Assembly: GCA_002083515.1 (NCBI GenBank) | Contig: LWDN01000011.1 | Coordinates: 3,988-10,321 of the forward strand | Source of the DNA: Proteobacteria bacterium HN_bin10 | Lineage (GTDB): Bacteria; Pseudomonadota; Alphaproteobacteria; Caulobacterales; Aquidulcibacteraceae | Length of the DNA: 6,334 nt | Direction: 5' to 3' | Shown here: in pieces, positions 1 through 4,871 of the stretch | Layout of the letters: the number at the start of each line of letters is the position of its first letter | Numbering within the stretch: position 1 is the stretch's first letter | Notes under the pieces: generated by a model | The model's input: only the letters and a program-made list of their open reading frames with translations | Database searches by the model: none | Told to the model about the DNA's origin: nothing | Program-made: the position numbers and the translations under genes

Positions 1-932
1 ACGGCACCATCCGCAACATTCTGGGCGGCGTCATCTTCCGCGAGCCGATCATCTGCAAGAACGTGCCGCGCCTGGTGCCGGGCTGGACGCAGCCCATCGT
101 CGTCGGCCGCCACGCCTTCGGCGATCAATATCGCGCCACCGATTTCAAATTTCCCGGCAAGGGCAAGCTCACCATCAAGTTCGTCGGCGAAGACGGACAG
201 GCGATCGAGCACGAAGTGTTCGACGCCCCGGGCTCGGGCGTCGCCATGGCGATGTATAATCTCGACGACTCGATCCGCGAATTCGCGCGCTCCTCCTTCA
301 TGTACGGGCTGATGAAGGGTTGGCCGGTCTATCTCTCGACCAAGAACACGATCCTGAAAGCCTATGACGGGCGCTTCAAGGACCTGTTCCAGGAGGTGTT
401 CGAGAAGGAGTTCGCCGATCAGTTCAAGGCGGCGAAGATCACGTACGAACACCGCCTCATCGACGACATGGTGGCCTCGGCGCTGAAATGGTCGGGCGGC
501 TTCGTCTGGGCCTGCAAGAACTACGACGGCGACGTGCAGTCCGACACCGTCGCCCAGGGCTTCGGCTCGCTCGGCCTGATGACGAGCGTGCTGCTCACGC
601 CCGACGGCAAGACCATGGAAGCGGAAGCCGCCCACGGCACGGTGACCCGCCATTATCGCCAGCATCAGAAGGGCGAGCCGACCTCGACCAATTCGGTCGC
701 CTCGATTTTCGCCTGGACGCGCGGCCTCGCCCATCGCGGCAAGCTCGACAACAACCAGAAGCTCATCGATTACGCCAACCTGTTGGAGAAGATCGTCATC
801 GATACGGTGGAATCCGGCCAGATGACCAAGGACCTCGCCGTGCTGGTCGGCGACACCCAGACCTGGCTCACCACCGAAGGCTTCCTCGACGCCATCGGCG
901 ACAATCTCGATCGCGCCATGGCCAAGGCGTGA
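1..932 (+). CDS. icd: NADP-dependent isocitrate dehydrogenase, 5' end outside window
   Basis: Cytoplasmic TCA-cycle enzyme that oxidatively decarboxylates isocitrate to 2-oxoglutarate with NADP. The reading frame is already open at base 3 and 309 residues are visible. Members of this homodimeric, eukaryotic-type family have about 400 residues, so roughly 95 N-terminal residues lie left of the window. Visible family signatures are GTIRNILGGVIFREPI (substrate-binding arginines), GWTQPIVVGRHAFGDQYRAT, STKNTILKAYDGRFKD (catalytic lysine region), KNYDGDVQSD (metal-binding aspartates) and EAEAAHGTVTRHYR followed by TSTNSVASIFAW (NADP-binding part). An internal GTG at 63 is not the start, because conserved sequence continues upstream of it. 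The TGA stop overlaps the GTG start of the following acetyltransferase gene. No frameshift or missing motif is seen. Confidence 0.97.
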   Translation, partial: GTIRNILGGVIFREPIICKNVPRLVPGWTQPIVVGRHAFGDQYRATDFKFPGKGKLTIKFVGEDGQAIEHEVFDAPGSGVAMAMYNLDDSIREFARSSFMYGLMKGWPVYLSTKNTILKAYDGRFKDLFQEVFEKEFADQFKAAKITYEHRLIDDMVASALKWSGGFVWACKNYDGDVQSDTVAQGFGSLGLMTSVLLTPDGKTMEAEAAHGTVTRHYRQHQKGEPTSTNSVASIFAWTRGLAHRGKLDNNQKLIDYANLLEKIVIDTVESGQMTKDLAVLVGDTQTWLTTEGFLDAIGDNLDRAMAKA

Positions 933-1375
933 GCGCGGGCGTCGCGATACGCCAATCGCGCCTGGAAGATCGCGCCGCCTGGGCGCCGCTTTGGGCCGGC
1001 TATCTGGAATTCTACGAGTCGGACCTGCCGCAGCGCGTCACCGACACCACTTGGGCGCGGTTTCACGATTCCAGCGAGCCGGTGATTGCCTTGGTGGCGG
1101 AAGATGATGACGGCAGTCTGATCGGCTTCGCACACCTCGTGTTTCACCGGGGCACCTGGGCGATCGGCGATTTTTGTTATCTGGAGGACTTGTTCGTCGC
1201 CCCGGAGGCGCGCGGCCGCGGCGTCGCCCGCGCTCTGATCGAAGCGCTCTATGCGCTGGCCGACGAACGCGGCTGCGAGCGCGTCTATTGGCTGACCCAC
1301 GAAAACAACGCCACCGCCCGCGCACTCTACGACAAACTCGCGCGCCACCGCGGCTTCATTCAGTATCAGCGCTGA
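929..1375 (+). CDS. GNAT family N-acetyltransferase
   Basis: Predicted 148-residue acetyl-CoA-dependent N-acetyltransferase with a single GNAT domain, cytoplasmic. The acetyl-CoA-binding motif A is clear: strand YLEDLFVAPE (84-93) followed by the pyrophosphate loop RGRGVA (95-100) and a helix. Motif B is WLTHENNATARALYDKLA (121-138). The sequence FHRGTW...CYLEDLFV resembles the bacterial branch related to yeast Hpa2/Hpa3-type acetyltransferases, but the substrate cannot be read from sequence. The frame is open far upstream inside icd, but that part is a shadow. The GTG at 929 is chosen because it overlaps the icd stop (GTGA) and begins right before the conserved N-terminal AIRQSRLEDRAAW. No good Shine-Dalgarno sits before it, so translation is probably coupled to icd. 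Confidence 0.88.
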   Translation: MSAGVAIRQSRLEDRAAWAPLWAGYLEFYESDLPQRVTDTTWARFHDSSEPVIALVAEDDDGSLIGFAHLVFHRGTWAIGDFCYLEDLFVAPEARGRGVARALIEALYALADERGCERVYWLTHENNATARALYDKLARHRGFIQYQR

Positions 1376-1400
1376 CGCGACGTCCCGTTTGGCCACAGGC

Positions 1401-1424
1401 GAGGACCGCCGGCTTCCAGCCGGC
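1401..1424 (+). repeat. REP-like palindromic repeat, solitary copy
   Basis: A 24-bp unit made of GAGGACC followed by the hairpin GCCGGC-TTCCA-GCCGGC. The same unit occurs exactly at 1468-1491 and 3252-3275, and in inverted, slightly diverged form at 1534-1557 (one mismatch) and 3326-3349 (two mismatches). This copy has no inverted partner. It lies 25 bp after the acetyltransferase stop, where it could also act as an mRNA 3' stem-loop. Such short GC-rich palindromes between genes fit REP elements, which are often mobilised by RAYT transposases; none is in this window. Confidence 0.8.
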
Positions 1425-1458
1425 AATCGGTGGTTCGTTTGACGACAACGTGCGAAAG

Positions 1459-1562
1459 TGAATCTCCGAGGACCGCCGGCTTCCAGCCGGCGTTGAGTCA
1501 GGTCGAACAGGCGTTTCGGCAGCATCGAGCCGTGCCGGCTAGAAGCCGGCGGTCCTCGGAGA
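1459..1562 (+). repeat. Paired palindromic repeat element, copy A (BIME-like)
   Basis: A 104-bp element with two inverted copies of the GCCGGC-TTCCA-GCCGGC unit as arms (about 29 bp each, 1463-1491 and 1534-1562, one mismatch), separated by a 42-bp core. It could fold as one long cruciform or as two small hairpins. It matches the element at 3243-3352 in the same orientation: the first 33 bases are identical, and the cores share blocks such as TCGAACA and CGAGCCGT. The stretch 1376-1658 holds this element, the solitary copy at 1401, and the tail of the minus-strand TIR gene region; no gene is supported there. Confidence 0.8.
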
Positions 1563-1583
1563 CCTTCTGTACAAATCGCAGCC

Positions 1584-1599
1584 GGAGGCCAAAGCCCCC
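1584..1599 (-). other. Short hairpin downstream of the TIR gene
   Basis: On the minus strand GGGGGC-TTTG-GCCTCC forms a six-pair stem (one G-U pair) with a four-base loop, about 60 bp after the TIR gene stop. There is no T-run behind it, so it is a weak terminator candidate. DGR targets are often followed by a small stem-loop, but usually closer to the variable region than this. Its role is unknown. Confidence 0.3.
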
Positions 1600-1658
1600 T
1601 GCCCCGACGCAAACCTTTGCCACGTTTTCAATGGTTCAATGGGTAAATGATCAATAGT

Positions 1659-3179
1659 TCAAAGCGTTCTGGCGACACGGAAACCTACGTCGTTGCCCCG
1701 GACCGACGGGGCGTTCCCGCCCCGGCCCGCGGAACGGAGGACCTGAGGGTAGTTGACCCAAGAGCCGCCACGGTACACCCGGATCGAGCAATCGGGATCG
1801 TAACAATCCTCCACCCATTCCCAGACATTGCCGTGAACGTCGTAGAGGCCGAACGCGTTCGGCTGGAAGGAGCCGCGCGGCGTTGTACGTGAATACGGGC
1901 AGTACAAGAAGTTCGCACCATTGCGCGCGGTCTGATCGCAGACGGGCGGATCGTCGCCCCAGGAATAGTCCGTCGTCGAGCGGGCGCGCGCGGCGATCTC
2001 CCACTCCGCTTCGGTCAACAAGCGATAAGTCTGTCCCGTGCGCTGGCTCAGCCACTGCACGTAAGTCTGCGCGTCGTCCCAGCTGACATTGATCACCGGG
2101 CGATGGGCACGCCCCCAGCCTTCGTCGCCCGGCCCGTAGCCGTTGCAGCCGCCGCCCGCGACGCAGGCGTCCCAATCCTCGAACGTCACTTCGAAGCGCC
2201 CGGCCGCAAACGATTGACCGGGGATGGCGATCATGTCAGGGCACTCGGCGCAGTCCTTGAACGCCGTCAGCGGTGCAAGATCCGTTGGCGATCCGGCGAT
2301 CAAGGTCATGGCAGGCTCAATCGCTGTCGCCGCCGGCTCCTGCTGTTGTGGCGCAGTTGTTGGCCAATCCACCTGCCGCGCGCCAACCATGAGCGCAACG
2401 GCGACGGCCGCCACTATGCAGCCGCCGACGATCAAGCCGGTTCGCCGCCTGAGGCGCCCGGCCTCTTCATCGCGGGCGGTCTCCGCTTCCTGCTGACGCG
2501 CGCGTTCTTCTCGCTCGGCCCGCTCGCGACGCTCTTGCTCTTCTCTCGCGCGCCGCGCCGCCGCCTCGCGCGCTTGCCGTTCCGCCTCTTCCCGCGCCCT
2601 GCGCTCGCGGGCTTCTTGTTCGAGCCGGGCGCGGTCCGCCTCCTCCGCGTCGCGCGCACTCAGCAAAGCGTCGACGACCATGAACAGCGGGCTCGATTGG
2701 TGGCGCTCGATCCATGCGCGCAGCACCGAGGCGGGCGCCTGCACGTCGAGCGCGCCGTAGCTTTCGATATCGGCGCGCCCGCACAAGGCGCCGATGCGGC
2801 GCAGCACGCTCTTGAAGCCGGCATGGGTGTTCGAGGGCGCCGCCACCCAGGCGCGCAAATCCTCGGCGTGGATCGAGTTGAACGGCGTCGGCGGATAGAA
2901 GCCGTCCGGGCCAGCGACATAGCAGGCGGCGAGCTTGCGCTGTTCGAAGCCGATCAGCGCTTCTGACTTGACCCATTGCGACTCGCGCGCCGTCGGCGAC
3001 CAGCAGACCAGGATCGCCTTCGCCGCGTGCGCTTCGCGGTCGATCTCGTCGGAAAAAGCTTCGCCGGCATTGAGGCTCGCATCGAACCAGACGTCGAGGT
3101 TGAGCTTGCGCAGCTCCAGCGCCAAACGCTCGACCGCCTGGCGCTCCTCGCGCTTGTAGCTGATGAAGACGTCCGCCAC
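1659..3179 (-). CDS. TIR / coiled-coil / TM / FGE-sulfatase-like protein, putative hypervariable receptor
   Basis: Predicted 506-residue membrane protein. Residues about 2-86 form a TIR domain: DVFISYKREE start, DVWFDASLNAGEAFSDEI (BB-loop region), and WVKSE, whose E73 sits where TIR NADases have the catalytic glutamate. Residues about 172-244 are an Arg/Glu/Ala-rich coiled coil, followed by RLRRR and one membrane helix (about 248-266). The positive residues before the helix put TIR in the cytoplasm and the C-terminus outside. Residues about 310-506 are an FGE-sulfatase-like (C-type-lectin-fold) domain: RFEVTFEDWDAC, PVINVSWDDAQTYVQWL, RLLTEAEWEIAARA, NAFGLYDVHGNVWEWVEDC, RGGSW, GFRVARTL. It has eight cysteines, fitting an oxidising compartment. 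The catalytic cysteines of true formylglycine-generating enzymes after RGGS are absent, so it is probably a binding domain. GTG 3179 is chosen over GTG 3221 because GAGGG lies 5 bases upstream and TIR homologues usually begin at this point. Role as a conflict sensor is inferred. Confidence 0.85.
   Translation of the reverse strand: MADVFISYKREERQAVERLALELRKLNLDVWFDASLNAGEAFSDEIDREAHAAKAILVCWSPTARESQWVKSEALIGFEQRKLAACYVAGPDGFYPPTPFNSIHAEDLRAWVAAPSNTHAGFKSVLRRIGALCGRADIESYGALDVQAPASVLRAWIERHQSSPLFMVVDALLSARDAEEADRARLEQEARERRAREEAERQAREAAARRAREEQERRERAEREERARQQEAETARDEEAGRLRRRTGLIVGGCIVAAVAVALMVGARQVDWPTTAPQQQEPAATAIEPAMTLIAGSPTDLAPLTAFKDCAECPDMIAIPGQSFAAGRFEVTFEDWDACVAGGGCNGYGPGDEGWGRAHRPVINVSWDDAQTYVQWLSQRTGQTYRLLTEAEWEIAARARSTTDYSWGDDPPVCDQTARNGANFLYCPYSRTTPRGSFQPNAFGLYDVHGNVWEWVEDCYDPDCSIRVYRGGSWVNYPQVLRSAGRGGNAPSVRGNDVGFRVARTL
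1662..1772 (-). other. Candidate DGR variable region at the 3' end of the TIR-FGE gene
   Basis: Codons 470-506 alternate between a fixed scaffold (RGGSW, PQ, LRSA, R, P, R, GFRVARTL) and positions that look randomised. The codons are V475 GTC, N476 AAC, Y477 TAC, V480 GTC, G485 GGC, G487 GGC, N489 AAC, V493 GTC, G495 GGC, N496 AAC and D497 GAC. All eleven are NNC, the outcome of adenine mutagenesis of AAC codons. A490 GCC, G488 GGG and V498 GTA could likewise come from ACC, AGG and ATA. DGR reverse transcriptases mutate template adenines, and their targets commonly end in this lectin-like FGE fold. The stretch also uses codons rarer in the rest of the gene (CGT, CCT, AGA, GTA, CTT). High GC3 explains part of the NNC pattern. 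No template repeat or reverse transcriptase is in the window. Confidence 0.6.
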
Positions 3180-3184
3180 GCCAA

Positions 3185-3189
3185 CCCTC
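3185..3189 (-). promoter_or_regulatory. Ribosome binding site deciding the TIR gene start
   Basis: Minus-strand GAGGG lies 5 bases before the GTG at 3179-3177. The alternative GTG at 3221-3219 has no comparable site, and would add 14 residues upstream of the usual TIR beginning. Confidence 0.55.
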
Positions 3190-3242
3190 GCCCAAGCGCG
3201 GAGGATATCCGGCGTGGGCACGAGACGCCAGCACCACCCGAA

Positions 3243-3352
3243 TGAATCTCCGAGGACCGCCGGCTTCCAGCCGGCATTGCGCTGAATCGAACAAGCGCCT
3301 GCGTTTGCCGGTAGCAGCGAGCCGTGCCGGCTGGACGTCGGCGGTCCTCAGA
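3243..3352 (+). repeat. Paired palindromic repeat element, copy B (BIME-like)
   Basis: A 110-bp element related to copy A at 1459-1562 and in the same orientation. Its first 33 bases are identical to copy A; the core is 8 bp longer (50 versus 42), and the right arm (3326-3349) has two mismatches to the unit. It fills the gap between the bfr stop (3359) and the TIR gene, so it must contain or replace any promoter of the TIR gene; I see no convincing -35/-10 pair. It may also serve as the 3' stem-loop of the bfd-bfr mRNA. Confidence 0.8.
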
Positions 3353-3358
3353 GCAGGG

Positions 3359-3838
3359 CTATCCCGCGTCCAACTCATACTGGCTCTGCAGATAATTCTG
3401 CACGCCGATCTGGGCGATGACGGCGAGTTGGGTTTCGAGGAAGTCGATGTGCTCTTCGGTGTCGTCGAGGATTTCGGTGAGCAGATCGCGCGAGACGTAA
3501 TCCTTCTTCTCCTCGCAGAGGGCGATGCCTTCCTTGAGCGCCGCATGGCCGGTGCGCTCCGCGTTGAGATCGGCGTTGAGCCGCTCCTCGACGGTGGTGC
3601 CGATCTGCAATTTGTTGAGCGCCTGCAGATTGGGCAGGCCTTCGAGCAACAGCACGCGCTTCACGATTCTGTCGGCGTGCTTCATCTCCTCGATCGATTC
3701 TTCGTAGGTCTTCTTGCCGAGGCGCCCATAGCCCTCGTTCTCGTAGAGCCGCGCGTGCAGGAAGTATTGATTGATCGAGGTAAGCTCGTTGGTCAGAATC
3801 TGATTGAGCTTCTTGATGATTTCGGCTTCGCCCTTCAT
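3359..3838 (-). CDS. bfr: Bacterioferritin
   Basis: 159-residue subunit of the 24-mer, haem-containing iron-storage protein of the cytosol, which oxidises Fe(II) and stores the ferric mineral. The family start MKGEAEIIKKLNQILTNELT is intact and the length is normal. Visible ligands in E. coli numbering, which aligns without gaps, are E18, Y25, E51, H54, E94 and H130 of the ferroxidase centre, and M52 for the inter-subunit haem. The residue aligned with ferroxidase ligand E127 is Thr (DDTEEHID), with glutamates at 128 and 129; see findings. The ATG at 3838 has GGAG 9 bases upstream, overlapping the end of bfd, and only 6 bases separate the two genes. They therefore form a bfd-bfr operon, and Bfd probably reduces the stored iron for release. 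Confidence 0.96.
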   Translation of the reverse strand: MKGEAEIIKKLNQILTNELTSINQYFLHARLYENEGYGRLGKKTYEESIEEMKHADRIVKRVLLLEGLPNLQALNKLQIGTTVEERLNADLNAERTGHAALKEGIALCEEKKDYVSRDLLTEILDDTEEHIDFLETQLAVIAQIGVQNYLQSQYELDAG

Positions 3839-3844
3839 CGCGCG

Positions 3845-4039
3845 TTACTCCGCTGCGACGAGGCTCCGGGTTCCGGCCATCCCGCCGCAAGAAATGCTTT
3901 CGGCGATCTCGGGCAGGCAGCGGCCGCAGCAGGGCTCGCAGCCATGATGGGCGAGCACGTCCGTCGGTCCCTGCGCGCCAGCGGAAATGGCTTCGTCCAC
4001 TTCCGCCCGAGTCACGCCGTTACAATTGCAGACGTACAT
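3845..4039 (-). CDS. bfd: Bacterioferritin-associated ferredoxin
   Basis: 64-residue [2Fe-2S] protein of the BFD-like fold. It docks on bacterioferritin at the haem and delivers electrons to mobilise stored iron. The four cluster cysteines are at the positions found in E. coli Bfd: C4 and C6 (MYVCNCNGVT) and C38 and C41 (CCGRC). C34, C37 and C51 are extra. The ATG at 4039 is preferred because MYVCxCNGV is the family's usual start and GAGAAG lies 6 bases before it. An upstream in-frame ATG at 4066 would add nine residues (MALLSEKCG) and has only a weak site. The tail after residue 52 (GGMAGTRSLVAAE) is not conserved. It is the first gene of the operon with bfr. Confidence 0.93.
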   Translation of the reverse strand: MYVCNCNGVTRAEVDEAISAGAQGPTDVLAHHGCEPCCGRCLPEIAESISCGGMAGTRSLVAAE

Positions 4040-4094
4040 CCCGCACTTCTCTGAAAGCAAAGCCATTTCCGGCGACTAAGTCGCAACAGCAGCA

Positions 4095-4123
4095 AATTTA
4101 GCGCCAGGCTTCGGTTATTGCAA
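4095..4123 (-). promoter_or_regulatory. Predicted sigma-70-type promoter of bfd-bfr
   Basis: On the minus strand TTGCAA (4123-4118) and TAAATT (4100-4095) are separated by exactly 17 bases, each matching four of six consensus positions. Transcription would start near 4088, giving a leader of about 49 bases to the preferred bfd start. This is the best pair in the short upstream region, but only a prediction. Confidence 0.4.
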
Positions 4124-4133
4124 GTCATTCGCA
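4119..4133. promoter_or_regulatory. Fur-box-like inverted repeat over the bfd -35 region
   Basis: TGCAAGT-C-ATTCGCA is a 7-1-7 inverted repeat with five of seven positions symmetric, similar to Fur-type boxes built on TGCGAAT-C-ATTCGCA. A second perfect 6-3-6 palindrome, TCATTC-GCA-GAATGA, overlaps it at 4125-4139. The site covers the predicted -35 of an iron-storage operon, which makes an iron-responsive regulator (Fur or Irr) plausible. Confidence 0.35.
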
Positions 4134-4165
4134 GAATGAGGGACCTGATCGAGAAAAGCGCCTAG

Positions 4166-4204
4166 TTCTGGTCTGTTTGTTTGACTAGTCTATATTTCTG
4201 GTCT
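4166..4204 (+). promoter_or_regulatory. Direct repeats around the toxin-antitoxin promoter, possible antitoxin operator
   Basis: TTCTGGTCT occurs at 4166-4174 and again at 4196-4204, 30 bp apart, about three helical turns. GTCTATA occurs at 4188-4194 and 4201-4207, and GACTAGTC (4183-4190) is a perfect palindrome. These repeats straddle the -35 and -10 of the downstream promoter, where Phd-type antitoxin/toxin complexes normally bind to repress their own operon. The binding itself is inferred. Confidence 0.4.
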
Positions 4205-4209
4205 ATACT
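4181..4209 (+). promoter_or_regulatory. Strong sigma-70 promoter, probably giving a leaderless phd-vapC mRNA
   Basis: TTGACT (4181-4186), a 17-base spacer, then TATACT (4204-4209): five of six matches in each box at ideal spacing. Six bases lie between the -10 and the ATG at 4216, so the expected transcription start coincides with the A of the start codon. No Shine-Dalgarno is present upstream of that ATG, in agreement with leaderless translation. Confidence 0.65.
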
Positions 4210-4215
4210 CAGCGC

Positions 4216-4458
4216 ATGATCAAAGTCGGCGCCTTCGAAGCCAAGACCCAGCTTTCCGCCCTGCTCGACAAGGTCGAACAGGGTGAGGACGTCGTCATCA
4301 CGCGCCACGGCAAGCCCATCGCCCGGCTGGTTAAAGCCGAGGCCGCGTCGCTGCAAGAAGTCGACGCCGCGATCGCCAGGCTAAAGGAGCGCCGCAAGGG
4401 CGTCACAGCCGGGCCTGGCGGCTGGAAGTCGTTGCGCGACGAAGGACGCAAGTACTAG
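4216..4458 (+). CDS. Phd/YefM-family antitoxin
   Basis: 80-residue antitoxin of a type II toxin-antitoxin pair. The N-terminal Phd/YefM DNA-binding fold is clear: VGAFEAKTQLSALLDKVEQG (4-23) followed by EDVVITRHGKPIARLV (24-39). The C-terminal half is charged and probably unfolded until it wraps the toxin (VDAAIARLKERRKG). The ATG at 4216 is the natural start; it is preceded by a near-consensus promoter ending 6 bases away and by no ribosome binding site. The stop is 2 bases from the toxin start, as usual for such operons. It is expected to neutralise the downstream PIN-domain toxin and repress the shared promoter. Confidence 0.93.
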   Translation: MIKVGAFEAKTQLSALLDKVEQGEDVVITRHGKPIARLVKAEAASLQEVDAAIARLKERRKGVTAGPGGWKSLRDEGRKY

Positions 4459-4460
4459 TT

Positions 4461-4871
4461 GTGGGCGTTGTCATCGATGCTTCAGCAGCGGCGTGCTGGC
4501 TCTTCGCAGACGAGGCGACACCCGAGACGGACAGTCTCCTGGCGCGCGTCCGAGACACAGGCGGCCACGCGCCTGCGCTCTGGCGCTGGGAGATGTCCAA
4601 CCTTCTGATCGCGGGCATTCGGAAGGCGCGCATAAGCGAGGCGGATGCAGCTGGGCATCTGGCCGACCTCGCGCTGCTGCCGATCACCATCGACACGGAG
4701 GCGACGGAGCGCGCGTGGCGCGAGACGTTCCTCCTCGCCCAAGCCCATAGTCTCACCGCTTACGATGCCGCCTATCTCGAACTTTCCCAGCGCACCGGCC
4801 TTGAACTCGCCAGCAAGGACGAGAAACTATGCGCGGCCGCCGCGGCAATCGGCGTGAGGCTGGCGCTATGA
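4461..4871 (+). CDS. vapC: PIN-domain toxin, VapC family
   Basis: 136-residue PIN-domain ribonuclease, toxin of the pair. VapC toxins cleave tRNA or rRNA with Mg2+ to stop translation. The acidic active site is complete: D6 (VVIDASAAACWLF), E44 (WRWEMSNLL), D102 (LTAYDAAYLELS) and D120 (LASKDEKL). The length is typical. It starts with GTG 2 bases after the antitoxin stop; the nearest purine-rich site (AAGGA) is about 13-14 bases away, so translation is probably coupled to the antitoxin. Its TGA overlaps the ATG of rimO (ATGA), placing rimO under the same transcript. The RNA target cannot be told from sequence. Confidence 0.92.
   Translation: MGVVIDASAAACWLFADEATPETDSLLARVRDTGGHAPALWRWEMSNLLIAGIRKARISEADAAGHLADLALLPITIDTEATERAWRETFLLAQAHSLTAYDAAYLELSQRTGLELASKDEKLCAAAAAIGVRLAL

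Noticed and set aside
488..928. Upstream extension of the acetyltransferase frame
   Set aside because: Overlaps conserved icd sequence; the GNAT homology begins only after 929, where GTG overlaps the icd stop.
1401..1557. CRISPR array
   Set aside because: Repeats are palindromic, irregularly spaced, in mixed orientation and too few.
770..1612. Long minus-strand open frame across icd, the acetyltransferase and the repeats
   Set aside because: Low-complexity shadow of well-supported plus-strand genes; no recognisable domain, and it runs through palindromic repeats.
2103..2966. 287-residue plus-strand frame over the TIR gene
   Set aside because: Arg/Ala-rich shadow of the coiled-coil coding region; the minus-strand frame carries clear domains.
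1659..3179. Functional formylglycine-generating (sulfatase-modifying) enzyme
   Set aside because: The catalytic cysteine pair after RGGS is missing and the domain is fused to TIR behind a membrane helix.
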